Shown here one piece after another: positions 8,131-16,745 of a DNA stretch of 21,095 nucleotides. Source of the stretch: Limnoraphis robusta CS-951 (lineage in GTDB: Bacteria; Cyanobacteriota; Cyanobacteriia; Cyanobacteriales; Microcoleaceae); NCBI RefSeq assembly GCF_000972705.2, contig NZ_LATL02000200.1, positions 1 to 21,095 on the forward strand. The letters are read 5' to 3'. The notes beneath the pieces are model-generated. The model searched no databases and was not told the DNA's origin. It was given only the letters and a program-made list of their open reading frames with translations. Both the position numbers and the translations under genes were made by a program. Every line of letters starts with the position of its first letter. The stretch's first letter is position 1.

Positions 8131-8351
8131 GAGAAAAAATGCTTTATTCTCTGTACTTGGTGCTTTAAGGTTTTATCTTGCCAAAGCATTTCTTGCAAGA
8201 ACCCCATACCTTAAGTTTTCAAGGTTCATTGCATCCATTAGATGCTGGGTTTTTAGACTGGTTGAATACCCTGCCAGTAGAGTTATTATAGCATTTTTCC
8301 TGGCCTTATATCCCCATACCTAAAAGGTAGGGGCGTGTGCGGCAATTTTTG
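7957..8351 (-). mobile_element. Non-autonomous IS200/IS605-type element (no transposase gene)
   Basis: Two hairpins of the same unusual design mark the ends: CCCC, a bulged A, then five more pairs. One is at 7967-7987 (inner arms TTTCT/AGAAA) and the other at 8312-8333 (inner arms TACCT/AGGTA). On the minus strand the right end finishes GGGGAGTATGTCAA, matching the TCAA-type right ends of IS200/IS605 elements. The left end would begin just inside TTTAC (8356-8352), a plausible insertion target. The roughly 310 bases between carry no credible coding sequence; a 64-codon plus-strand frame at 8129-8323 is not protein-like. Subterminal hairpins, no terminal inverted repeats and no target duplication fit Y1-transposase mobilised elements. 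The element is inferred to be a tnpB- and tnpA-less derivative. Exact ends are approximate. Confidence 0.65.
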
Positions 8352-8869
8352 GTAAAGAAACAGTTGACGGAGAACCCACTCACAGAGTAGGCTGATAGGT
8401 ATTCCAGTTCAATCCGAAAACCGAACGCCAGGTTAAGTTTCAGGGTAGGCATTGTCACAGCTTAGGAAAAGATTCCACATTAACAATGATCACCGGATGC
8501 ACCCAGAAAATGCGGTTGATTTTGTAAAGGGTGTTTATTTTAATGTAAAAATTTTGTAAAGATAGGCCATTACAGTAGTTTCCCGGAGAAAGGGTAGACT
8601 AGACTGGGGAAGGCAAACCTCAAAACCTCCGTGTTTTCAACGAGGATTGCGACACTGAGGAAGCGATCACTCGTCCCAAGTACACTAACTGGTTGAAGAA
8701 AGTAGACCCCATGCAAATCAAACCATCAACGCAATCTAGATGTCAATTTCAGTCATCGTTTTCAGGCTTTAGAGATGACAATTGTGTTTAACGTCGTGAC
8801 AACAAGCAATATTGAGTTCAGAATTGATATAAGCTCTGTAGATTTGATGCCCTCTCTAACCAACTTGTT
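8352..8869. other. Intergenic region before the polysaccharide locus
   Basis: This gap of about 520 bases contains no convincing gene, tRNA or known RNA. It carries an 11-base direct repeat, ATTTTGTAAAG, at 8519-8529 and 8551-8561, with a partial copy (ATGTAAAA) near 8543-8550. The 32-base offset, close to three helical turns, would put a bound dimer on one face. The region likely contains the promoter of the flippase gene and downstream genes, but no -35/-10 pair with acceptable spacing was found. The flippase ATG at 8870 has no obvious Shine-Dalgarno. Confidence 0.5.
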
Positions 8870-10210
8870 ATGTCCTCAGTAAAAAAGCAGGCTGTTAAAG
8901 GCACAATCTGGACATTGGTGGGCTATGGTGGCGCTCAGGGACTCCGTTTAGTTAGTAACCTGATTCTCACTCGCATACTGGTTCCAGAATTGTTTGGTCT
9001 GATGGCACTGGTGCATACATTCATCATGGGTGTAGCCTTGTTTTCAGACATTGGGATTCGTCCTAGTATTATCCGCAGTCCTCGTTGGAACGATCCCGTT
9101 TTTCTCAACACCGCCTGGACACTACAAATCCTCAGATCCTGTTGGATTTGGATCGGATGTTTGATTCTTGCTTGGCCGGTATCTCAGTTCTACAACGATT
9201 CCCGGTTGCTTTGGTTGCTTCCTGTTGCCGCTTTAACCATCCTCATTAATGGATTTGCTTCGACCTCCTTAGCCACTCTCAGCCGCAAACTCGAGATTGG
9301 TAAAATCACAATCGTGGAGTTCGGAACTCAAATTATTTCCCTAGCGGTGACAATTATTTGGGCTTCTATAACCCCCACAGTTTGGGCTTTGGTCGGAGGA
9401 AATATTGTTTCTAGTATCATCAAAACAGTCTGGAGTCATCGTTTAGAGCCAGAAAGTTCAAATTGGTTTGCTTGGGAGAAAGAGACACTCAAAGAAATTC
9501 TATCTTTCGGGAGATGGGTTTTTGTCTCAACGATGATGACCTTTTTAGCTTCCCAAGCTGACCGATTAATTTTAGGAAGGCTATTTACACTTCAGTTATT
9601 GGGGGTTTATACGGTTGCTTTTACTTTTGCCGATTTGCCGAGACAAATCGTTCACCGTATTAGCCAGCAGATCATGTTTCCGGTTATTTCCAAATATGCT
9701 GATTTAGATCGACCGAGTTTACGAGCTAAAATTTTACAAAAGCGTAAGCTTCTGTTAATGGGGTTAGCCGTTATGGTTACAGTTCTTGCAAGTTTCGGAG
9801 ATATTATCATTGAAATTCTCTACGATGAACGATATCAAGAAGCGGGCTGGATGCTGCCGATTCTAGCCGTTGGACTGTGGCCTTTACTATTGTCTGCAAC
9901 CATCGATCGCGCACTCTATGCGATTGGAAATCCTAAATCTGTAGCCTTCGGTCATTCTCTCAAATTTTTGTACATGATCACAGTCCTTCCGGCTGGATAT
10001 AAGCTATTTGGGATGGTGGGTGCAATCACAGTCATTGCCTTTAATGACTTACCCAGCTATTGTGCTGTGAATTATGGGTTATGGCAAGAGAAATTGAGTT
10101 GTTTTCGACAAGATCTGCTAGCGACTCTACTGATGTTAGGGTTGCTGTTTGTCGTTTGTTTAGGTCGGTATTCTTTGGGTTTTGGGTTGCCTATTGATGG
10201 CGTGTTGTGA
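8870..10210 (+). CDS. Polysaccharide flippase (Wzx/MATE-like, oligosaccharide flippase family)
   Basis: The 446-residue integral membrane protein opens with VKKQAVKGTIWTLVGYGGAQ and RLVSNLILTRILVPELFGLM, the hallmark N-terminus of Wzx/PST flippases of the MOP superfamily. About 12 hydrophobic segments are spread along the chain, and length is within the family's usual 420-500 residues. Later features are SFGRWVFVSTMMTFLASQADRLILG and the cytoplasmic-loop region around residues 280-300. It should flip undecaprenyl-linked repeat units from cytoplasm to periplasm. It is the first gene of a same-strand block whose next member is a polymerase-like protein, which supports a Wzx/Wzy pathway. Substrate sugar cannot be predicted. 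Confidence 0.92.
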   Translation: MSSVKKQAVKGTIWTLVGYGGAQGLRLVSNLILTRILVPELFGLMALVHTFIMGVALFSDIGIRPSIIRSPRWNDPVFLNTAWTLQILRSCWIWIGCLILAWPVSQFYNDSRLLWLLPVAALTILINGFASTSLATLSRKLEIGKITIVEFGTQIISLAVTIIWASITPTVWALVGGNIVSSIIKTVWSHRLEPESSNWFAWEKETLKEILSFGRWVFVSTMMTFLASQADRLILGRLFTLQLLGVYTVAFTFADLPRQIVHRISQQIMFPVISKYADLDRPSLRAKILQKRKLLLMGLAVMVTVLASFGDIIIEILYDERYQEAGWMLPILAVGLWPLLLSATIDRALYAIGNPKSVAFGHSLKFLYMITVLPAGYKLFGMVGAITVIAFNDLPSYCAVNYGLWQEKLSCFRQDLLATLLMLGLLFVVCLGRYSLGFGLPIDGVL

Positions 10211-10264
10211 CCCCCATGATCATTTTTGTCTGGTCGATTTTATTGGAGTTGGATCGTTCTTGAA

Positions 10265-10297
10265 GCCAAAACTAAAATATCAGCCCAAACTAAAATA
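10265..10297 (+). repeat. Short direct repeat between flippase and polymerase genes
   Basis: GCCAAAACTAAAATA (10265-10279) recurs as GCCCAAACTAAAATA (10283-10297), a 14/15 match with an 18-base period. It sits 35 bases before the next start codon in the 121-base gap, so it could be a regulatory site or a chance AT-rich duplication. Confidence 0.6.
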
Positions 10298-10331
10298 AAG
10301 TCATCTAAAGTCCAATTATATTCAGTAGCGA

Positions 10332-11741
10332 ATGACTCCTCAAGCTCAACTTGTACTCCTGATCTGGTTGCCGATAGTCCTGGCTTTGTTTAAGTTTCTG
10401 CCAGCTCGCAAAGCCGTCGTCTTTAGCTTTATCATTTCCTGGTTATTTTTACCTCAAAGAGTTGCATTTATCTTCCCCGGTATTCCTGACTATAACAGGA
10501 CATCTGCAACTTGCTACAGTATCTTACTTGCTACTTTTATTTTCGATTCAAAACGCTTGAATTCCTTCAAATTTGGCTGGCTCGATATCCCCATGTTGGT
10601 TTGGTGCGTAGTTGCCTTCATTTCATCAATGACCAATGGTTTAGGACCCTACGATGGGATATCCCAACTTTTGGATCGAGTCATGCAGTATGGAATCCCC
10701 TATTTTCTCGGCCGCATCTATCTTAATGACCTATTAGGTCTTCGCCAACTGGCGATGGGAATTTTTGTGAGTGGGTTGATTTATGCCCCTCTATGTCTGA
10801 TTGAGAGCGTGATCAGTCCTCAGTTGCACCGTTTGGTTTACGGTTATCATGGGATTCACGAATTTGGTCAATCCGTTCGTCTGGGAGGCTACCGACCCAA
10901 TGTTTTCATGATACACGGTTTAAGTGTTGGGGTGTGGATGATGGCTGCTTTGCTCGTCGCGATTTGGCTGTGGCAATCAAAAATCCTCAAAAGCTTTTGG
11001 AATGTTCCCATGAACTTGGTCGTCGCTGGACTGTTTGTGACTCATCTTTTGGTCCGCTCGACCGGAGCCTATCTCTATACCTTCTATGGCATTATTATTC
11101 TACTGACTGCGAAGTTTTTGAGAATTTCACTTCCTTTAATGATATTAATATCGGCTTTATCATTTTACCTTTATCTAGGAGCAACGGGCAACTTTACTGG
11201 AGAGAAAGCGGATCAAATTATTTCTGTAGCGACAGATATTGCAGGTGAAGAACGCGCTCAGTCTCTAGAATTTAGATTTGACAATGAAGAATTACTGGTG
11301 GAAAAAGGTCTAGAACGAATAGTTTTTGGATGGGGTGGCTGGGGAAGAAATCGTGTCTTTGAATATGGCCGACTCGGAGATCTAGAAGATATTTCAGTAA
11401 CAGATAGTTTATGGATTATTGCCTATGGCGTTAATGGAGTCGTCGGTTTGAGTGGTGTTTTTGGCTCTATATTTCTACCCGCTTTGGCTTTTGTATTCCG
11501 TTACCCGGCTAGCACTTGGTTAACGCCGAAGGTGGGTCCTGCTGCTGTGATTGTCGTTATTACTGTTTTATATGCACTCGATTGCTGCTTAAATAATCAG
11601 TTTAATCCGGTTTTTACTTTAGCCAGTGGAGGTATAGCCGGGTTGTGTTTGAAAGAACCCGAACCAACCCGACCCTTAAAATCCGTGAAACGCACCCCAA
11701 AACTTCCTGCGGTTCGCTCTGGGAGTTTAAACTTAAGATAA
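10332..11741 (+). CDS. O-antigen ligase / Wzy polymerase-like membrane protein
   Basis: The 469-residue protein has about 11-12 transmembrane segments and one large periplasmic loop, as in O-antigen ligase-family (PF04932-like) proteins. Around residues 190-200 is GYRPNVFMIHGLSVG, an arginine and a histidine-glycine motif common in cyanobacterial members. Residues about 310-340 contain RFDNEELLVEKGLERIVFGW followed by GGWGRNRVF, corresponding to the family's conserved glycine-tryptophan-arginine region near the active loop. The soluble tail (after about 435) is proline- and lysine-rich. It likely polymerises repeat units delivered by the upstream flippase. Ligase and polymerase members share a fold, so the exact reaction is inferred from context. 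The ATG is supported by AGTAGCGA upstream, a weak site. Confidence 0.85.
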   Translation: MTPQAQLVLLIWLPIVLALFKFLPARKAVVFSFIISWLFLPQRVAFIFPGIPDYNRTSATCYSILLATFIFDSKRLNSFKFGWLDIPMLVWCVVAFISSMTNGLGPYDGISQLLDRVMQYGIPYFLGRIYLNDLLGLRQLAMGIFVSGLIYAPLCLIESVISPQLHRLVYGYHGIHEFGQSVRLGGYRPNVFMIHGLSVGVWMMAALLVAIWLWQSKILKSFWNVPMNLVVAGLFVTHLLVRSTGAYLYTFYGIIILLTAKFLRISLPLMILISALSFYLYLGATGNFTGEKADQIISVATDIAGEERAQSLEFRFDNEELLVEKGLERIVFGWGGWGRNRVFEYGRLGDLEDISVTDSLWIIAYGVNGVVGLSGVFGSIFLPALAFVFRYPASTWLTPKVGPAAVIVVITVLYALDCCLNNQFNPVFTLASGGIAGLCLKEPEPTRPLKSVKRTPKLPAVRSGSLNLR

Positions 11742-11799
11742 TGGTTCAAGTCATTGAGTCAAAAAGATATCAACATCAAAAAGCTTTCTTATTTTTAGT

Positions 11800-13569
11800 A
11801 TGAAAACCTCACCGTTCAAACTCAAAAATTCTTTAATATTTTTTAGTGTTGGAATTGTTTTGTTTTCGACTTTACTGCCCAAACTTTATGATCAGGCAAA
11901 CGCCTGGTTATTTTCCCCTGTTCCTCAAATGACTTTGAGTCAAAACTCAAACTCAAATCCCTCAAATGATCGTTCTTCTCTCGGAATCAATTTAAGTGGA
12001 ATTGCAGCATGGTCATCACAACTGCCGTTTTTAGATTACTTTAAATCTTCTCAAGCCTGGATTACTCAGTGTACTAAAACTGATCCCGGTTGTCAAGGAG
12101 AATGGGATACTAAAGAAGAAGATATTTTAGACTTGGATGAAAACGGCTGGGTCAAGTCCTTACCCGCTCCAGAAGACTCTCCTAAATATACTCGTGTCAG
12201 TTCATTATTATTGCGAGGAATACCCAAACATTTTGCTAAGGGTCAATATATTGTTTTCTATGAAGGAGAGGGAACAATAGAATATAGTTTGTCAGCGAAA
12301 AAAGATCAACAAGCTTCAGCACCCGGTCGAGATGTCATCGATGTAGACTCCTCTCAATCGGGTGGAGTTTTAATCACAATTACCGCAACCGATCCCAACA
12401 AAACGGGGAAGTATATCCGAAATATTAGAGTGATTTATGCTGAAGATGAAAGTTTATATCGCAGTGGAGAACTTTTTAATTCAGCCTTTATAGAAAAAAT
12501 TAATAAATTTCGATCCTTGCGTTTTATGGATTGGATGGGAACGAATCATTCCCAACAACAAGACTGGCAAGATCGACCCACACCTGAGATTGCTTCTTAC
12601 AATATGAAAGGTGTTGCTCTGGAAACTATGGTCAGTTTATCGAATAAAATTAAAGCTGATCCTTGGTTTAATATGCCTCATCGGGCGACCGACGAATATA
12701 TGAGGAACTTTGCTCAATCTGTTAAGCAGAGTCTCGACCCCAATCTCAATGTTTATGTCGAGTTTTCTAATGAGGTTTGGAACTGGCAATTTAAACAAAC
12801 CCATTATGCTTTAGAAGAAGGTCAAAAGCGTTGGGGAAAAGACAAGAAAGATGCTTTTCGACAATGGTATGGAATGCGAACCGCTCAGATGTGTGATATT
12901 TGGAAAGATGTTTTTGCGGATCAAAAAGATCGGGTGACTTGTGTGATCGCGACTCAAGTCGGCTGGAAAGGATCAGAAAAGGGGATTTTAGAATGTCCTT
13001 ATTGGGTTGCTGAAGGGAATAAAGCTTGTTATCAACATGGGATCGGAGCTTATGCGATCGCGGGATACTTTGGCGCTTCTTTGGGTCATCCTGATAATGT
13101 TAACAAAGTTGAGTCTTGGCTGAAAGATAATGACGGAGGCTTTCAAAAAGCAATTCAACAGTTGAAAACCGGAAATTTATTGGAGGCTGGAAGAGAGGAT
13201 AGTTTACCTCAAGTCAAAGAACTGTTTTCCTATCATGCTCAGGTGGCTCAAGAAAAAGGGCTGAAGTTAATGGCTTATGAAGGTGGACAGCATATTGTTG
13301 GCCGCAAAGATGCAGTCAATAATGAACAGTTGACGAACTTTTTTATCGAACTCAATCGCCATCCCCAGATGTATGAACTCTACACCCAGTTGTTCAAAGA
13401 CTGGAAAGAAGTCGGGGGAACAATGTTTATGCACTTTGTTGACGTGGCAAAACCTACGAAATGGGGAAGTTGGGGGGCATTAGAATATGTAGACCAATCC
13501 GAGTCCCCAAAATATAATGCTTTAATGGACTTTATGGCTCAAAACTCTTGTTGGTGGGAGGGATGCTAA
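11800..13569 (+). CDS. Secreted or membrane-anchored clan GH-A-like glycoside hydrolase
   Basis: The 589-residue product has an N-terminal signal anchor at about residues 12-30 and a polar linker to about 60. An N-terminal beta-rich region precedes a TIM-barrel catalytic part. YVEFSNEVWNW has the Asn-Glu pair (E325) that serves as acid/base in clan GH-A enzymes, and LMAYEGGQHIVG (E494) fits the nucleophile at the end of strand 7. Homologues are often labelled cellulose-binding proteins; that label gives no substrate. Placed between the polymerase and the sulfotransferases, it probably trims, remodels or releases the polymer made by this locus. Cysteines near the two ends (C-T-K-T-D-P-G-C and C-W-W-E-G-C) could form disulfides outside the cytoplasm. 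Substrate is unknown, and true catalytic activity is inferred from the two glutamates. Confidence 0.78.
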   Translation: MKTSPFKLKNSLIFFSVGIVLFSTLLPKLYDQANAWLFSPVPQMTLSQNSNSNPSNDRSSLGINLSGIAAWSSQLPFLDYFKSSQAWITQCTKTDPGCQGEWDTKEEDILDLDENGWVKSLPAPEDSPKYTRVSSLLLRGIPKHFAKGQYIVFYEGEGTIEYSLSAKKDQQASAPGRDVIDVDSSQSGGVLITITATDPNKTGKYIRNIRVIYAEDESLYRSGELFNSAFIEKINKFRSLRFMDWMGTNHSQQQDWQDRPTPEIASYNMKGVALETMVSLSNKIKADPWFNMPHRATDEYMRNFAQSVKQSLDPNLNVYVEFSNEVWNWQFKQTHYALEEGQKRWGKDKKDAFRQWYGMRTAQMCDIWKDVFADQKDRVTCVIATQVGWKGSEKGILECPYWVAEGNKACYQHGIGAYAIAGYFGASLGHPDNVNKVESWLKDNDGGFQKAIQQLKTGNLLEAGREDSLPQVKELFSYHAQVAQEKGLKLMAYEGGQHIVGRKDAVNNEQLTNFFIELNRHPQMYELYTQLFKDWKEVGGTMFMHFVDVAKPTKWGSWGALEYVDQSESPKYNALMDFMAQNSCWWEGC

Positions 13570-13710
13570 GTTGGGGAAAATTTAATAAAATTAAAGAAAC
13601 AATGATAAACTGAACTTAGGGTGTTTAGGATTGAATAAATCGTGTTTAATTACACTATTTTTTGAGTGGTTGGTCTCCTTAAAACTTCCCATTCCAGAGG
13701 CAATAGATTA

Positions 13711-14667
13711 ATGCAGGACAATTCTCATTGGATTTCTGAACCGACCTTTCTTGTGGGCGCTGAACGCTCAGGTACAACTGTTTTAAGATTGATGTTAGGG
13801 CATCATCCCAAAATAGCTTGGTGTAGTGAGTTTGAATATGCCACAGATTTAATCTCTGATCAGGGGCAATTCCCAGATTTAAATCGGTATTATGAGTGGT
13901 TAGAGACTCATCGAATCTTTCGAGCCACAGGTTTTGAAATTGACCGTAGCCTGAGTTATCCTGAACTGATTAATAGTTTTCTCGTTCAGAAGCAGGATAT
14001 AGAGGCTAAAAAAATAGTAGGTGCTACAGTTCACCGTCACTTTGATCGAGTGTTGAAGATGTGGCCTGATGCTCGTTTCATTCACATTATTCGAGATCCG
14101 AGAGATGTCGCTCGTTCCTGTCTGGGTATGGGTTGGGCTGGTAATGTTTGGTTTGGCGTAGAACGTTGGCGTGAAGCTGAACAGTTATGGAATCACATCA
14201 AACAAATGGTTCCTGAAAGTAGACGATGTGAATTAACCTATGAAGAATTAATTGCAGAGCCTATTTTAACTTTGACAAGGGTTTGTGAATTTCTCGGGGT
14301 TCCTTATGATCAGGAAATGTTCGATTATACTAAGAATAGTAAATACGAGTTTCCCGACCCGAAATACATTGCCCAATGGAAACGCAAAATGTCTGAACGG
14401 GATGTGCAGTTAGTTGAGAAAAAAATCGGCAATTTATTAGTCGAACGGGGCTATGAACCGAGTGGATTTCCGACCATTGAAGTCAGTCCAATCCAGGAGA
14501 AAAGACTGAAAATACAAAATTGGTGGGGAAGACTACAAGGCCGAGTGGAACGCTTGGGATGGCCTCTGGTTATCGAATACTTCGTCGCCCGAAAGTTTGG
14601 CGACAAGCAGTGGCAAAAGAAAGTTCAACTCCAAGTCAATGAGGTTTATCAAAGCCGACTCAAGTAG
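13711..14667 (+). CDS. Sulfotransferase 1 (PAPS-dependent)
   Basis: The 318-residue protein carries the 5'-phosphosulfate loop FLVGAERSGTTVLRLML (R19, G21, T22, T23) and the 3'-phosphate-binding segment FIHIIRDPRDVARS (R128), the two signatures of the sulfotransferase fold. It has no signal peptide, so it acts in the cytoplasm, presumably on lipid-linked sugars or on a cytoplasmic acceptor. ATG 13711 is preferred because it has AGAGG ten bases upstream and begins just before the fold; an in-frame GTG at 13666 would add 15 unlikely residues. The sequence is only distantly like the other three sulfotransferases of the locus, which suggests a different acceptor position. A basic C-terminal tail (about 255-318) has no recognised function. 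Confidence 0.9.
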   Translation: MQDNSHWISEPTFLVGAERSGTTVLRLMLGHHPKIAWCSEFEYATDLISDQGQFPDLNRYYEWLETHRIFRATGFEIDRSLSYPELINSFLVQKQDIEAKKIVGATVHRHFDRVLKMWPDARFIHIIRDPRDVARSCLGMGWAGNVWFGVERWREAEQLWNHIKQMVPESRRCELTYEELIAEPILTLTRVCEFLGVPYDQEMFDYTKNSKYEFPDPKYIAQWKRKMSERDVQLVEKKIGNLLVERGYEPSGFPTIEVSPIQEKRLKIQNWWGRLQGRVERLGWPLVIEYFVARKFGDKQWQKKVQLQVNEVYQSRLK

Positions 14668-14824
14668 GGAATACCATTCTCGAGAGCCCAACGGTTCTGT
14701 GATTTTCCTTATACATTTGACTGAAATGGTGAGGAATGAGTCTAGAGAACCCTAGCCCGACCTAAAAGTTCAGACCCTTTTATGAAACGCTGAAGAACCG
14801 TAAATGTTGTAATTCATAAAGCTA

Positions 14825-15787
14825 ATGCACCTGGCAATTATTATTCTCAATTACCGTACACCGAAGCTGGTCATTGATTGTTTAGCTTCTCTAGAATCGG
14901 AAGTTAAAATTGATCGAGACACCGTAATTGTCGTTGATAATGCTTCTGGTGATCAGTCCGTAGAAATCATTGAAGCTGCGATCGCCGAAAACAACTGGAG
15001 TGACTGGGCGGCAGTGTTGCCCTCTCCGAACAATGGAGGTTTTTCAGCAGGAAACAACTTGGGAATGAAGTCCGTAAAAGCTGATGCTTATCTGCTTCTA
15101 AATAGTGATACAATTGTCAGGAAGGGTGCAATTGATTCACTGTTAAAGGCAATGCAAGCTGATCCAGAAGCAGGGTTAATTAGTCCTCGTCTGGAATGGC
15201 CTGATGCCAAACCTCAAATCAGTTGTTTTCGTTATCATTCTCCTTGGAGTGAACTCATTGCATCGGCTGGAACTGCACCCGTCACCAAATTTTTGCAAAA
15301 ATATGATGTCCCGATTCCTGTCTCTAACGTTCCCTTTGAACCTCAGTGGACAAGTTTTGCTTGTGTATTAATTCGACAGGAAGTCATAGAGCAAGTGGGT
15401 TTAATGGATGAAGGATATTTCATGTATTACGATGACGTAGACTATTGTCGTCGAGCCAGAAATGCAGGCTGGAAAATTCTTCACTGGCCCGAAGCTAGAG
15501 TTGTTCATCTGCGAGGCGGAAGTGGTTCTGTCAAAACCGATCTAGCCGCTCGCAAACGACCGAGACCTTACTTGTATGCGTCACGATCGCGATATTTTGC
15601 TAAGTTCTACGGAGTTCTGGGTTTGGGTCTGGCTAACTTTTGCTGGTTAGTCGGTCGGAGTATTTCCCTGGTTCGCGAATTAGTGAAACAGAAACTCCCT
15701 CATACCTGCGAGTACCAAGCTCAAGATATTTGGATGAATTGGCAAAATCCAATGAAACCCCCACTCCTACCAGAAAAACAACAATGA
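14825..15787 (+). CDS. Family 2 glycosyltransferase (rhamnosyltransferase-like)
   Basis: The 320-residue protein is a GT-A enzyme of the WbbL/rhamnosyltransferase-like GT2 group. It begins HLAIIILNYRTPKLVIDCL, followed by VIVVDNASGDQS (nucleotide-binding), SPNNGGFSAGNNLGM and the metal-binding LLLNSDT (D95). Residues about 196-214 read MDEGYFMYYDDVDYCRRAR, containing the D-D-x-D acidic cluster expected for the catalytic base. A hydrophobic C-terminal stretch (about 260-280) may hold it to the membrane. It should add one sugar to the lipid-linked repeat unit; donor identity is not readable. Its TGA overlaps the ATG of the next gene (ATGA at 15784-15787), so the two are translationally coupled. 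Confidence 0.9.
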   Translation: MHLAIIILNYRTPKLVIDCLASLESEVKIDRDTVIVVDNASGDQSVEIIEAAIAENNWSDWAAVLPSPNNGGFSAGNNLGMKSVKADAYLLLNSDTIVRKGAIDSLLKAMQADPEAGLISPRLEWPDAKPQISCFRYHSPWSELIASAGTAPVTKFLQKYDVPIPVSNVPFEPQWTSFACVLIRQEVIEQVGLMDEGYFMYYDDVDYCRRARNAGWKILHWPEARVVHLRGGSGSVKTDLAARKRPRPYLYASRSRYFAKFYGVLGLGLANFCWLVGRSISLVRELVKQKLPHTCEYQAQDIWMNWQNPMKPPLLPEKQQ

Positions 15788-16683
15788 GTAAATATCCAGA
15801 CTTGATCATTATTGGTGCGATGAAATGTGCGACTAGCACCTTGCATAAGCAACTGGCTTTGCAACCGGGTATCTTTATGAGTGAGCCAAAAGAACCCTAT
15901 TTTTTCAGTAATGATGAAGTATATGCCAAGGGAATCGAATGGTATCTTTCTCTGTTTAAAAATGCCTCGGAAAATGACCTTTGCGGCGAGTCCAGTACCC
16001 ACTATACCAAGTTACCGACCTATCCTCAAACCATTAAACGTCTATACCAGCATTGTCCGAATGCCAAGTTTATTTATGTGATGCGTCATCCGATTGATCG
16101 GTTGATTTCGCACTACATCCATGAATGGACAATGCGAGTGATTTCGGTGGATATTAACTCAGCCGTTGATCAACATCAAGAACTGATTGATTATAGCCGC
16201 TATACAATGCAACTAGAGCCATACTTTGACACCTTTGGCTCAGATCGCGTCCTTCCCATTTTCTTTGAAAGGATGTTGAAATATCCTCAAGAAGAACTCG
16301 TTCGAGTCTGTGAGTTTATCGGTTATTCTGGTCAACCGCAATGGGATTTTGAACTCGATGCAAAGAATGTTTCAACGCAACGATTACGTGAAAGTGCTTT
16401 GCGTGACTTTTTAACAGAAACACCCGGCTTACGAGAACTGCGACGGTGGTTTGTTCCTAAAGGCGTTCGGGATTGGGCGAAAGAGTTCTGGACGATGAAG
16501 CAAAAACCCAAGTTAGCACCCGAACAAATCGAGAAACTGGAGGCTATCTTTGATCAAGACTTAGCAATCCTCGGATCTTGGTTAGGATTAGAATTGAATT
16601 GCAAAAACTTTAAAACAGTTGTCCGAGAAACCGAAAGAAATTGGGAATCAGTCCCCAATAAATCCCTGTCAAAATCCGTTTAA
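15784..16683 (+). CDS. Sulfotransferase 2 (PAPS-dependent, heparan-sulfotransferase-like)
   Basis: The 299-residue protein begins MSKYPDLIIIGAMKCATSTL, a 5'-phosphosulfate loop with K14, then EPKEPYFFSND, CGESSTHYTK, and the 3'-phosphate segment FIYVMRHPIDRLISHY (R101). This arrangement resembles bacterial homologues of heparan-sulfate and chondroitin sulfotransferases. The usual G-T-T of the loop is A-T-S. ATG 15784 is chosen because it overlaps the stop of the glycosyltransferase and starts the fold at once; a longer in-frame version starting at 15640 would run through the upstream gene in another frame. Coupling to that glycosyltransferase suggests it sulfates the sugar that enzyme adds. 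It is cytoplasmic, with no signal peptide. Confidence 0.9.
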   Translation: MSKYPDLIIIGAMKCATSTLHKQLALQPGIFMSEPKEPYFFSNDEVYAKGIEWYLSLFKNASENDLCGESSTHYTKLPTYPQTIKRLYQHCPNAKFIYVMRHPIDRLISHYIHEWTMRVISVDINSAVDQHQELIDYSRYTMQLEPYFDTFGSDRVLPIFFERMLKYPQEELVRVCEFIGYSGQPQWDFELDAKNVSTQRLRESALRDFLTETPGLRELRRWFVPKGVRDWAKEFWTMKQKPKLAPEQIEKLEAIFDQDLAILGSWLGLELNCKNFKTVVRETERNWESVPNKSLSKSV

Positions 16684-16745
16684 CTACCGAGATATTTTTC
16701 AGGTTTCAAACGGCTCCGTCATCATTCAAAAACGAGGAAAATAAA

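Noticed and set aside
8129..8323. 64-codon plus-strand open frame
   Set aside because: It lies entirely within the non-coding IS605-type element and overlaps the omega-RNA-like region.
8390..8450. TTCAATCC sequence resembling a tRNA T-loop
   Set aside because: The bases on either side cannot form a T stem, and no anticodon or D arm is present upstream.
8556..8573. GTA...TAC as an NtcA site
   Set aside because: The gap is 12 bases rather than the required 8.
8554..8576. TTGTAA with TACAGT as a promoter
   Set aside because: The spacing is about 11 bases, too short for a sigma-70 promoter.
8620..8660. Possible CRISPR repeat (GTTTTCAACGAGGATTGCG)
   Set aside because: It occurs once only; there is no second copy or spacer-like spacing.
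15640..15783. N-terminal extension of sulfotransferase 2
   Set aside because: It would overlap the glycosyltransferase gene for about 150 bases in another frame and adds no sulfotransferase sequence; the ATG at 15784 starts the fold directly.
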